Assembly (NCBI GenBank): GCA_964446115.1
Contig: CAYUNE010000018.1
Span: forward strand, 21,660-85,659
Direction: 5' to 3'
DNA length: 64,000 nt
Source of the DNA: CAYUNE01 sp964446115
GTDB lineage: Bacteria; Desulfobacterota; Desulfobulbia; Desulfobulbales; Desulfobulbaceae
The position numbers were made by a program, and so were the translations under genes. Below, piece after piece: positions 54,618 through 62,845 of this stretch. The notes beneath the pieces were generated by a model. That model had not been told where the DNA came from and ran no database searches. It saw only the letters and a program-made list of their open reading frames with translations. Within the stretch, counting starts at the first letter, position 1. Every line of letters starts with the position of its first letter.

Positions 54618-56399
54618 ATGATCAAAAAACTGAAAATCTTCATACCGGGCGAAAACACCCGCATGATCATGATCGCCTGCTGCATCGGTCTGATGGCGGG
54701 GGTATCGATCATCGTCTTTCGCTCATGCGTCGAACTGGTGCATGAAGTGCTGTTTGTCTCCGGAAAGAAGCTATTCGGCATTGAACCGGGATCATGGCGT
54801 ATCTACCTGCTGCCCATCATTCCCATCATGGGAATGGTGTTCCTCATCCCCCTCTCCCTGCTCTTTCCCGGAGAGGTGAACGGCTACGGCTTTACCTCCT
54901 TTCTCCGCAAGGTGAACCTGGAAGGCGGTGTCATTCACGCCAGGTCCATTCTGTTGAAGATTATCTCCACGGCCCTGACCATCGGTTCCGGCAATTCGGC
55001 CGGTGTGGAAGGCCCCATCGCCCAGATCGGCGGCGGTCTAGGCTCTCAGCTGGGCCAGTTTTTCAGGGTGTCCGGAAATCGCATGAAGGTCTATATTGCC
55101 GCCGGTTGCTCAGCGGGTATCGCCGGCATGTTCAACGCTCCCCTGGCCGGTATCTTCTTTGCGGCGGAAATCGTCCTGCTGGGTACCTACGAGATTTCCT
55201 CCTTTGCCGCCCTGGTGATCGCTTCGGCGCTTTCCACGGTTGTCACCCGGGCCTTTTACGGAGAAATTCCCGCCTTTCCGGTCCCCGATTACCAGATGGT
55301 CAATCCCTTTGTGGAGCTGCCGCTTTACGCGTTGATGGCCATCATTGTCGGTGCGCTTGCCGTCCTGCACATCCGGTTTTTCTACCTGGTGCGGGACGGT
55401 TTTCGTAAAATCCCCCTCAACGACCAGATCAAACCCATTCTCGGCGCCCTGATCATCGGTACCATTGCCATCGCCTATCCCCAGATCATGGGAGACGGCT
55501 ATCATTTTATCGAAGAGGTCCTCACCGGCCAAGGCGCGATATCGGTAATGATCGCCCTGATCTTCCTGAAGATCATCGCCACCGCCGTCACCCTGGGGTC
55601 CGGCGGATCCGGCGGCGTTTTTGCCCCGGCGCTCTTTATCGGCGCCATGATCGGTGGTGCCTTCGGCGGCATTGTCCACTCCTACCTCCCCGAGTTCACC
55701 GCCTCCCCGGGTGCCTATGCCACGGTGGGAATCGGTGCCTTTCTGGCAGCATCCACCCACGCACCGATGACGGCAATCTTTCTCCTCTTTGAGATGACCG
55801 GTAACTACATGATCATCATTCCGATCATGGCCTGCAGCATCATCGGCACCATGGTTGCCACCAAGCTCTATCACGACTCCATCGACACCGTTGATTTCAC
55901 CCGCGAAGGTATCAACATACACGAGGGCCGGGAGGTGGCCATCATGAAATCGCTGCGCGTGGGCAAGGCCATCACCGAAGATTTCGATTTCATAAGTGAA
56001 AACGCCAATATCAACCAACTGCTTGAGATCTTCAGAATCGCCAAGGACAGTTTCTACTTTCCGGTCATCAACCAGGCCGGCCGTCTGGTGGGCATCATAT
56101 CCATGCAGGATGTCAAAAATATTCTACATGACGAAAAACAACGGGTCTGCTATCTTGTGGGCGCCATCTGTACCCGAAATCTCATCATGCTCACTCCGGA
56201 CAACAACCTCTACGAGGCGATGCAGCTATTCGATATCAAAGGGCTGGAGGAAATCCCGGTTGTCGAAAGCCTCGAGGATCCCTGGATACTGGGCATGCTC
56301 AAACGCCGCGACGTGCTCGCCGCCTACAACCATGAAGTCCTGAAAAAGGGAATCAGCGAAAAAGCAGAGAGCATCCGGTTGCTGTGCAGTACCGGCTGA
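54618..56399 (+). CDS. CLC-family chloride channel/transporter with CBS pair
   Basis: 593 residues from the ATG beginning MIKKLKIFIPGEN; a GTG at 54537 would add a non-conserved leader. Selectivity-filter motifs are GSGNSAGVEGP (gating Glu) and GSGGSGGVFAP, with AAGCSAGIAGMFNAPLAGIFFAAE in between. Two CBS domains fill the last 140 residues (FDFISENANINQLLEIF, VGIISMQDVKN, LIMLTPDNNLYEAMQLF), which bind adenine nucleotides and gate transport. It moves chloride, or exchanges Cl- for H+, across the inner membrane. The tRNA-Arg gene starts 20 bases later. Confidence 0.93.
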   Translation: MIKKLKIFIPGENTRMIMIACCIGLMAGVSIIVFRSCVELVHEVLFVSGKKLFGIEPGSWRIYLLPIIPIMGMVFLIPLSLLFPGEVNGYGFTSFLRKVNLEGGVIHARSILLKIISTALTIGSGNSAGVEGPIAQIGGGLGSQLGQFFRVSGNRMKVYIAAGCSAGIAGMFNAPLAGIFFAAEIVLLGTYEISSFAALVIASALSTVVTRAFYGEIPAFPVPDYQMVNPFVELPLYALMAIIVGALAVLHIRFFYLVRDGFRKIPLNDQIKPILGALIIGTIAIAYPQIMGDGYHFIEEVLTGQGAISVMIALIFLKIIATAVTLGSGGSGGVFAPALFIGAMIGGAFGGIVHSYLPEFTASPGAYATVGIGAFLAASTHAPMTAIFLLFEMTGNYMIIIPIMACSIIGTMVATKLYHDSIDTVDFTREGINIHEGREVAIMKSLRVGKAITEDFDFISENANINQLLEIFRIAKDSFYFPVINQAGRLVGIISMQDVKNILHDEKQRVCYLVGAICTRNLIMLTPDNNLYEAMQLFDIKGLEEIPVVESLEDPWILGMLKRRDVLAAYNHEVLKKGISEKAESIRLLCSTG

Positions 56400-56419
56400 T
56401 CTCTCCTTCCTTCCCCGCC

Positions 56420-56496
56420 GCGCCCGTAGCTCAGCTGGATAGAGCACCGGCCTTCGAAGCCGGGTGCCGCAGGTTCGAATCCTGCCGGGCGCGCCA
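56420..56496 (+). tRNA. tRNA-Arg (anticodon TCG)
   Basis: A 77-nt cloverleaf: acceptor GCGCCCG/CGGGCGC, D arm GCTC-AGCTGGATA-GAGC, anticodon stem CCGGC/GCCGG with loop CTTCGAA, T arm GCAGG-TTCGAAT-CCTGC, discriminator G and encoded CCA. The loop gives anticodon TCG, reading CGA and related Arg codons. Confidence 0.97.
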
Positions 56497-56693
56497 GATG
56501 ATACTCAAATCGCGACAGGGAGCAATTGCGGCACATCCCGCTGCTAAGCAAGAACGGTACGATAGTGAAAAAATTCTGCAAAATTGATTAATTTTCCGTA
56601 CAATATCCATATGAGAGCAAACAACGAAAAGTCGTTTACGGGATAATCAGTGAATTGGGATGTGAACGGAATTCCAGGCAGGATACGGCGACA

Positions 56694-57083
56694 ATGCAAA
56701 TACAACTCCTCTCTTTCGGATTTAAATATGGTGTCCCGGTCGGAGTGAACTATATCTGGGATGTCCGTTTTCTCGTCAACCCTTACTGGATCGCCGAGCT
56801 CAAGCCCTTTACCGGTCTCCATGCCGGAGTGGCCGAGTATGTTCTGGAGCATCATCGTTCCCGCGACTTTCTGCAGCTCATGGAACCCATGGTGCTGTTT
56901 CTCATCAAACAGAACAGGGAGGCCGACAAGGAGAAATGTGTCCTGGCAGTGGGCTGCACCGGAGGCCGGCATCGTTCCGTCGCCGTCACCGAACGGTTGA
57001 GGGAATATCTTCTGGCCCGGAGTATCAACCCCACGGTCATACACCGGGATATAGAAAAAGACGGAGCCGTTGACGGCTCCTGA
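56694..57083 (+). CDS. Stand-alone RapZ C-terminal-domain protein
   Basis: 129 residues from this ATG (a longer frame begins at 56655). The sequence follows the C-terminal half of RapZ/YvcJ: SFGFKYGVPVGVNYIWDVRFLVNPYW, ELKPFTGLHAGVAEYVL, and the anion-binding VGCTGGRHRSVAVTERL. The N-terminal P-loop ATPase half of RapZ is absent. In E. coli this half binds GlmY/GlmZ RNAs and glucosamine-6-phosphate. The usual DxRFLPNP reads DVRFLVNP. The role here is unknown; the RNA-binding or metabolite-sensing function is inferred from the family. Confidence 0.82.
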   Translation: MQIQLLSFGFKYGVPVGVNYIWDVRFLVNPYWIAELKPFTGLHAGVAEYVLEHHRSRDFLQLMEPMVLFLIKQNREADKEKCVLAVGCTGGRHRSVAVTERLREYLLARSINPTVIHRDIEKDGAVDGS

Positions 57084-57128
57084 TCCTCCCGCCGCGCCCT
57101 TCATTCCCCGTCCATTCCAAAGGCCGCC

Positions 57129-57998
57129 ATGCTCTGGCTTCTCCCTGCCCTGATAACGGCTCTATTCGTCGGCAGCCAGGACGCCTGGGTAAAGAGATAT
57201 TTCTCCGGATACAATGTCTATGAAATGGCGGCCTATCCCATGGTCTACAGCCTGCCGTTTCTGTGCCTCTGCCTTTTCCTGGTGCCCTTTCCCCACCTGG
57301 ATCCCCCCTTTCTTCTCAGTTTTCTGGTGAGCCTGCCCCTCAACGGTCTCTGTTTTCTCCTGTACGTGAGGGCGATTCAGGTCTCGCCGCTCTCCCTTAC
57401 CCTGCCCTACCTGGCCTTTACACCGGTCTTCATGCTGTTGACCGGTCTGCTGTTCCTGGGAGAGATGCCCGATCCCTGGGGCATCTGCGGCGTTCTTCTC
57501 ATCGTTATCGGCAGTTATGTCCTCAACCTGGACGCCCCGGCCACCGGGTTCCTTGCGCCCTTTTATGCCATCGGCCGGGAACCGGGCTCCCGCATCATGC
57601 TGTTTGTGGCATTTCTCTTCAGTTTTATGGCGGTGATCGCCAAAATCGCCATTATCCACTCCTCACCGATCTTTTTTGCGCTCTCCTTTTTCACGGTCCA
57701 TAACTTCCTCGTCCCCTTTTGCCTGGCTCTGCCCGGCAAAATCAGCCCCGGGCGCCTGCTGAGGGAACCGGGAAGAGGCCTGGTGGCAGGATTGCTGCTC
57801 TGCGGTCATGTGATCTTTCACTGTCTGGCAATCTCCATGACCAAGGCGGTCTACATGATCGCGGTGAAACGATTCTCCATCCTGGTGGGAGTGGTGTACG
57901 GCAAACTCTGGTTCAGGGAAGGTTCTTTTGGAAAGCGGCTGGTCGGGGCGGCCATGATGGTTGCCGGCTCAGCCCTTATCCTGATTCTGGGGCATTGA
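57129..57998 (+). CDS. EamA/DMT-superfamily transporter
   Basis: 289 residues with 10 predicted spans in two related halves. The first half ends with the EamA pattern TGLLFLGEMPDPWGICGVLLIVIGSYVLNL; the second has a matching close (GVVYGKLWFREGSFGKRLVGAAMMVAGSALILI). It probably exports or imports a small metabolite through the inner membrane; the substrate cannot be read from sequence. It starts 45 bases after the RapZ-like gene on the same strand. Confidence 0.82.
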   Translation: MLWLLPALITALFVGSQDAWVKRYFSGYNVYEMAAYPMVYSLPFLCLCLFLVPFPHLDPPFLLSFLVSLPLNGLCFLLYVRAIQVSPLSLTLPYLAFTPVFMLLTGLLFLGEMPDPWGICGVLLIVIGSYVLNLDAPATGFLAPFYAIGREPGSRIMLFVAFLFSFMAVIAKIAIIHSSPIFFALSFFTVHNFLVPFCLALPGKISPGRLLREPGRGLVAGLLLCGHVIFHCLAISMTKAVYMIAVKRFSILVGVVYGKLWFREGSFGKRLVGAAMMVAGSALILILGH

Positions 57999-58031
57999 CT
58001 GGGCAGCTAGCCGGAAGGGGGGCGAAGCAGC

Positions 58032-58553
58032 TCAGATATCGTCCGCCTCCGCTTCATAGAGGGCCAGGACCTGGTAGAGCATGTCGGGAAGATCGTTTTT
58101 CTGGCGGGAACTGCGTTTGAGCTGTTTGAGAATCTTTTTCAGAGTCAAAACTTCACCCATGAAAATATGACGGAGATTCAAAGAGATAAGTCGAGTAATA
58201 GTGGTAAGGTTGGAGATACGCGATTGCAGTTCATGATCACGGTCAAAGGCGGTTGAGGCAAAGACCTCCACGGGTCGGCCATCCACTTCACTGATGGACA
58301 GGTACCAGGGATTTTTTTCCCGGTCAACGGTACGATAGCGCTTACCGTCGAGCACATCCGGCAGTTCCGCATGGGATGCCGGAGCCGAGGAGCGACCGTG
58401 TATTTCCCTCCAGAGCCGGTCTATCAGCTGCGGCTGCCGTCTAACCCCTTCGATCAGAACGGCGCATGCCGTGCAGGCCCGATATCCAGCATGTTCTTCC
58501 GTTTTCCGTACCGCCCCGCAGAGCTGACATTGGCTTGTCTCTTTTCCGGCCAT
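58032..58553 (-). CDS. Small zinc-ribbon plus TSCPD-like domain protein
   Basis: 173 residues from the ATG beginning MAGKETSQCQLCG; a longer frame to 58682 reads through the repeat element and is not credible as a start. The N-terminal CQLC...CTAC suggests a zinc ribbon. The middle part NPWYLSISEVDGRPVEVFAS...LQSRISNLTTITRLISLNLRH resembles the TSCPD domain attached to B12-dependent ribonucleotide reductases. A charged helix ends the protein. It is possibly an accessory of ribonucleotide reductase. The cobalamin adenosyltransferase gene is divergently encoded 300 bases away, which fits a B12 link. Confidence 0.6.
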   Translation of the reverse strand: MAGKETSQCQLCGAVRKTEEHAGYRACTACAVLIEGVRRQPQLIDRLWREIHGRSSAPASHAELPDVLDGKRYRTVDREKNPWYLSISEVDGRPVEVFASTAFDRDHELQSRISNLTTITRLISLNLRHIFMGEVLTLKKILKQLKRSSRQKNDLPDMLYQVLALYEAEADDI

Positions 58554-58577
58554 GGGCCTTCTCCGTTTTGAACTCTT

Positions 58578-58736
58578 GTAATTGATCACAACCACCGCAT
58601 CTTCACGTAAATCTCTCCCGGCCGCATAGTGGAGAAATAGCGACCGGGATAAATCGTGAAAATCTGCAGCACCTGTGACCAATTACAGTTTGGAAGCATG
58701 ATATACCGCGGGGTTACATACCCTATGATCGGTTAC
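58578..58736. repeat. Full copy (copy B) of a ~160-bp dispersed hairpin element
   Basis: The outer arms are GTAATTGATCACA at 58578 and TGTGACCAATTAC ending at 58686. Inner stems are TTCACG/CGTGAA and CCCGG/CCGGG around the core GCATAGTGGAGAAATAGCG. A 50-base tail ends TGATCGGTTAC, almost the same as in copy A. It occupies the divergent gap between the TSCPD-like and cobO genes; the other 120 bases of the gap show no gene. Confidence 0.85.
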
Positions 58737-58856
58737 GAACTCTTCCCCGCCGCCGTCTTTCACTGTTTACAGGAATGGCCTGGTACAGTATGGAGAGTAT
58801 GGACCGGGAACATCCGATTGTCATTGCCGGAAAAAGTATAGTAGGAGGAGAAAAAA

Positions 58857-59378
58857 ATGGCAAAGGGATTACTGCTGCTCTTTACCGGGAAGGGCAAGGG
58901 GAAGAGCACGGCCGCCTTCGGCCTTGCCTTCCGGGCGCTCGGCCACGGCTTGCCGGTCTGCGTCATCCAGTTTCTCAAGGGCAACCGCCGGACCGGCGAG
59001 GTAAAGGCTGCCGGTCGTTTCCGGGATCTATTGGATTTCCATGTCCTTGGTCGGGGTTTCACCTGGAAATCCGACAACCTTAAAGAAGACCGCCGCCTGG
59101 CCCGGGACGCCTGGAAACTGGCCTGCCGCACCATTGCCGCCAACAGCCACAGGTTAATCATTCTCGACGAACTGACCTATCTCATCCGCTACAATTTCCT
59201 CAGCGAACAGGAGGTCATCGAGGTTCTCACCTCTCGCCCCCCGGAAATGCATGTTGTCGTCACCGGACGAGATGCCACCCGTGGACTCATGGATGCCGCG
59301 GATCTGGTGACCGAGATGCAACCGGTGAAACACCCGTATGAGCAGGGAATCAGCGCCCAGAAAGGCATTGAATTTTAA
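58857..59378 (+). CDS. cobO: Cob(I)yrinic acid a,c-diamide adenosyltransferase
   Basis: 173 residues with a strong AGGAGGAG ribosome site. The P-loop FTGKGKGKSTAAFGLAFRALGHG, VIQFLKGNRRTGEVKA, ILDELTYLIRY and VVTGRDATRGLMDAADLVTEM are standard for the CobO/BtuR family. It attaches the 5'-deoxyadenosyl group of ATP to the corrinoid cobalt. No cobalamin riboswitch is recognisable upstream. A dispersed repeat occupies its promoter region. Confidence 0.93.
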   Translation: MAKGLLLLFTGKGKGKSTAAFGLAFRALGHGLPVCVIQFLKGNRRTGEVKAAGRFRDLLDFHVLGRGFTWKSDNLKEDRRLARDAWKLACRTIAANSHRLIILDELTYLIRYNFLSEQEVIEVLTSRPPEMHVVVTGRDATRGLMDAADLVTEMQPVKHPYEQGISAQKGIEF

Positions 59379-59436
59379 ATGGTAACTGGTATTGTGGAGA
59401 GTCCGGGGAATTTTGGCCGCTCACCCGGTTCCCTTT

Positions 59437-59463
59437 CTCCGGGCAAGCGCAACCCGCCCGGAG
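59437..59463. promoter_or_regulatory. Leader hairpin before ileS
   Basis: An 8-bp GC-rich stem, CTCCGGGC/GCCCGGAG with an 11-nt loop, lies midway between cobO and ileS. There is no T run, so it is either a weak terminator for cobO or a leader structure of ileS. There is no T-box consensus. Confidence 0.35.
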
Positions 59464-59535
59464 CCGATCGACGGGAAAACCCCGCCATCAGTTTTGATTG
59501 TGGTCGGGCCGGTTAACTGAATCACTGGGAGAAAA

Positions 59536-62355
59536 ATGGATTACCGAAAAACACTCAACCTGCCGAAAACCAGTTTCAAAATGAAGGCCAACCTGGCCCA
59601 GAAAGAACCCATGTACCTCAAGCGCTGGGACCGGGAAAAGCTGTATCATAAATTGCAGGAACACACCGCCGGAAGGCCTCTTTATGTATTGCACGACGGC
59701 CCGCCCTATGCCAACGGCCATATTCATCTGGGCACCGCTTTCAACAAGGTGTTAAAGGACATTATCTGTAAATCACGGCGCATGGCCGGTTTCCACGCTC
59801 CCTATATTCCGGGATGGGATTGTCACGGCCTGCCCATCGAACATAATGTGGACAAGGAACTGGGCGACAAGAAGAGCCGCATCGGGAAACTGGCCAAACG
59901 TCGCGCCTGTCGCAAATATGCGGAGAAGTGGATCAAAATTCAGAAAAAGGAATTCCAGCGTCTCGGCGTACTCGGCGACTGGGAAAACCCCTACCTGACC
60001 ATGAACTTCGGGTATGAGGCCACCATTGCCCGGGAGTTCAACAGATTCCTGCTCTCCGGTTCGGTTGTGCGCAGCAAAAAACCGGTCTACTGGTGCTCCA
60101 CCTGCCGCACGGCCCTGGCCGAGGCCGAGGTGGAGTATGAAGATCACACCTCGCCTTCCATTTACGTAAAATTTCCCCTTGTCGATGACCTGGGCGACAC
60201 TGTCCCGGAGCTGGCCGGAGAACGGATCTTTGTCCTCATCTGGACCACCACCCCCTGGACCTTACCTGCCAACATGGCCATCGCCTTTCATCCCGACTTC
60301 GTCTATGCCGCAGTCAGGGTTAACGGCGAGATCTGGATTCTGGCGGAGGAGCTGGTTGAAAAAGCCATGGCCGAGTTCGGAATCAAGAGCCATGAGATTG
60401 TCGCCACCTTTGCCGCCCGCGTCCTGGAACACAAGAAATGCCGCCATCCCTTTCTTGACCGCGACTCCCTTCTGGTGCTGGCCGATTATGTGACCGCAGA
60501 AAGCGGTACCGGCTGTGTGCATACCGCTCCGGGGCACGGCGCCGACGATTACCTCACCGGCTTACGCTACGGTCTGGAGATTCTCTCCCCGGTCGACGAC
60601 GACGGCAGATTCACCTCCGAGGCCGGACCCTATGCCGGGGAGCAGGTACCGGAGGTCAATACCCGGATCAACAGCGATCTGCAGACCGCAGGCGCCCTGG
60701 TTCGGCAAAGCGACATCAACCACAGTTACCCCCATTGCTGGCGCTGCAAGCAACCGGTGATCTACCGGGCCACGGCCCAGTGGTTCATCTCCATGGAAAA
60801 AAACGACCTGCGCACCAGGGCCCTTGAGGAGATTCACAAAGTCAGCTGGACTCCGGCCTGGGGAATGCAGCGAATTTACGGCATGGTGGAATCAAGGCCC
60901 GACTGGTGCCTGTCGCGCCAGCGTAGCTGGGGAGTGCCCATCACCGTGCTGAGCTGCTCCGAATGCGGTGAAATCATCAGGGATGAAACGGTGTGCCGTC
61001 GCATCGAGGAAAGCTTCGAGAAACAGGGAGCCGATGCCTGGTTCGAACATGAGGCCGCCGATTTCCTGGAACCGGGAACCAGCTGTGGTTGCGGCAGCAC
61101 CAGTTTCCGCAAGGAGGACGATATCCTCGACGTCTGGTTCGACTCCGGTGTCAGTCATGCCGCGGTCTGCGAGGCCAGGGAAGAGCTGCGCTCCCCAGCC
61201 GACCTCTATCTGGAAGGCAGCGACCAGCACCGCGGCTGGTTCCAGTCCAGCCTGCTGACCTCGGTGGGTACCAGACAACGGGCGCCTTACAGGGGGGTCC
61301 TCACCCACGGCTACGTGGTGGACGGCCAGGGCCGCAAGATGTCCAAAAGCGTCGGCAACGTCGTGGCCCCTCAGGAAGTCATTGACCAGTACGGGGCGGA
61401 AATTCTCCGCCTCTGGGTTTCCAGCGAAGATTACCGGGACGACGTCAAGGTCTCCGATGAAATCCTCCGGCAGATTTCCGACGCCTACCGGAAAATCCGC
61501 AACACCATCCGCTTCCTTCTGGGTAATCTCTCGGATTACGAGCCGGCCTCACACAGAGTTGAACTTGCAGAGATGAGCGAACTCGACCATTGGGCGCTGG
61601 CCCGCTTCGAAGAGTTTCGCGCCGGGGTGCTTGCCGGATACGAGGCCTATGAATTCCACTCCATCTTCCACGGTCTCTACAACTTCTGCGGCACCACAAT
61701 GAGCAACATCTACCTCGATGTCATCAAGGACCGCCTCTATACTTCACCCGCCGGCAGCAAGGGACGCCGCGCCGCCCAGACGGTCCTCCACACCATTCTT
61801 GACGGGTTGATCCGGCTCATGGCTCCAATCCTCAGTTTCACGGCGGCCGAGGCGTGGGAGCATCTGCACGGCCTTCCCCAAAACCATCCGCTGGAAGAAT
61901 CGATTTTCTTTGCCGATTTTCCCTCCAAAACCGAACACCTCTTTACCGAGGAATCGGAACGACGCTGGGAGAAACTCCTGGCCGTACGCGGTGAAATCCT
62001 CCAGGCCCTGGAATCGGCCCGCCGCGAAAAGGTGATCGGCCATCCCCTGGAGGCAGAGGTTCTTATCCTGGCCGGCGGCGAGCTGGGAGACTTTCTGGCC
62101 CATCATTGGCGGCAACTGGCGGAACTGGCCATTGTCTCCGCCCTTGGCCCTGTCGATGACCCCGACGACCTGACCGGTATCACGCACCTGGAGTCGGCAA
62201 CCCTGCCGGGCCTTGTCATCGGTATCAGACCCGCACCCGGCGAAAAATGCGAGCGCTGCTGGATCCGCTCGCCGACGGTGGGCGCAAGTCGGGAACATCC
62301 AACCATCTGCCGACGCTGCCGCGATGTTGTCGAGACCATGGAGCTGGGACGCTAG
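59536..62355 (+). CDS. ileS: Isoleucyl-tRNA synthetase
   Basis: 939 residues. The HIGH box is seen as PPYANGHIHLGTAFNKVLKD, the editing domain has WTTTPWTLPANMAIAF, DVWFDSGVSH and LEGSDQHRGWFQSSLL follow, and KMSKS is in GRKMSKSVGN. The C-terminal zinc finger CERCWIRSP...CRRC is that of bacterial-type IleRS. It charges tRNA-Ile in the cytoplasm. A GGGAG precedes the ATG. Its 3' end overlaps the start of lspA. Confidence 0.97.
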   Translation: MDYRKTLNLPKTSFKMKANLAQKEPMYLKRWDREKLYHKLQEHTAGRPLYVLHDGPPYANGHIHLGTAFNKVLKDIICKSRRMAGFHAPYIPGWDCHGLPIEHNVDKELGDKKSRIGKLAKRRACRKYAEKWIKIQKKEFQRLGVLGDWENPYLTMNFGYEATIAREFNRFLLSGSVVRSKKPVYWCSTCRTALAEAEVEYEDHTSPSIYVKFPLVDDLGDTVPELAGERIFVLIWTTTPWTLPANMAIAFHPDFVYAAVRVNGEIWILAEELVEKAMAEFGIKSHEIVATFAARVLEHKKCRHPFLDRDSLLVLADYVTAESGTGCVHTAPGHGADDYLTGLRYGLEILSPVDDDGRFTSEAGPYAGEQVPEVNTRINSDLQTAGALVRQSDINHSYPHCWRCKQPVIYRATAQWFISMEKNDLRTRALEEIHKVSWTPAWGMQRIYGMVESRPDWCLSRQRSWGVPITVLSCSECGEIIRDETVCRRIEESFEKQGADAWFEHEAADFLEPGTSCGCGSTSFRKEDDILDVWFDSGVSHAAVCEAREELRSPADLYLEGSDQHRGWFQSSLLTSVGTRQRAPYRGVLTHGYVVDGQGRKMSKSVGNVVAPQEVIDQYGAEILRLWVSSEDYRDDVKVSDEILRQISDAYRKIRNTIRFLLGNLSDYEPASHRVELAEMSELDHWALARFEEFRAGVLAGYEAYEFHSIFHGLYNFCGTTMSNIYLDVIKDRLYTSPAGSKGRRAAQTVLHTILDGLIRLMAPILSFTAAEAWEHLHGLPQNHPLEESIFFADFPSKTEHLFTEESERRWEKLLAVRGEILQALESARREKVIGHPLEAEVLILAGGELGDFLAHHWRQLAELAIVSALGPVDDPDDLTGITHLESATLPGLVIGIRPAPGEKCERCWIRSPTVGASREHPTICRRCRDVVETMELGR

Positions 62356-62845
62356 AGTGTACTTTTTCCTCTTGATACTGGTGGTCGTCTGCCTTGATCA
62401 GGCCTCCAAATTATGGATTGTCCGTTCATTTCATCTATATGAAGCCCGGGAAGTAATTCCCGGGTTTTTTCATCTGGTCTACTGTACCAATACCGGCGCG
62501 GCCTTCAGCATCCTGTCCGGACCATCCTCCGGGCTCCGTCAGGCCTTTTTCATCGCCATCACCTTAATCGCCCTGACCTTTGTCCTCTACCTCTATCGCA
62601 GACACCAGCGGGAGAGTATTCTCTATCTCTTCGGTTTCGGCCTCATCGCCGGTGGAGCCGTGGGTAACCTCATCGACCGACTACGTTGCGGCTCGGTTAT
62701 CGACTTCCTCGATTTCCATATCGGCGCCCGCCACTGGCCCGCATTCAACCTGGCCGACACCGCCATTACCGTCGGCACCGGACTGATTCTGCTGATCATG
62801 TTTATTTCAGATAACCACAACTCTTCGACAAAACAGGAAAAATGA
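62324..62845 (+). CDS. lspA: Lipoprotein signal peptidase (signal peptidase II)
   Basis: 173 residues from the ATG inside the end of ileS; a GTG at 62357 just after the ileS stop would shorten the first membrane helix to about 12 residues. The signature is complete: VVCLDQASKLWIV, NTGAAFSIL, GNLIDRLRCGSVIDFLDFHIG and FNLADTAITVG, with the two catalytic Asp in the last two motifs, and four spans. It removes signal peptides from lipoproteins such as those encoded at 38.5, 44.3 and 48.6 kb. It overlaps fabD by four bases (ATGA). Confidence 0.93.
   Translation: MLSRPWSWDARVYFFLLILVVVCLDQASKLWIVRSFHLYEAREVIPGFFHLVYCTNTGAAFSILSGPSSGLRQAFFIAITLIALTFVLYLYRRHQRESILYLFGFGLIAGGAVGNLIDRLRCGSVIDFLDFHIGARHWPAFNLADTAITVGTGLILLIMFISDNHNSSTKQEK

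Noticed and set aside
58554..58682. Extended N-terminus of the TSCPD-like protein
   Set aside because: The extra 43 codons read through repeat copy B, and the ATG at 58553 leads straight into the zinc-ribbon motif.
58554..58856. Cobalamin riboswitch upstream of cobO
   Set aside because: No B12-box-like core; the gap is filled by the dispersed repeat seen at two other places.
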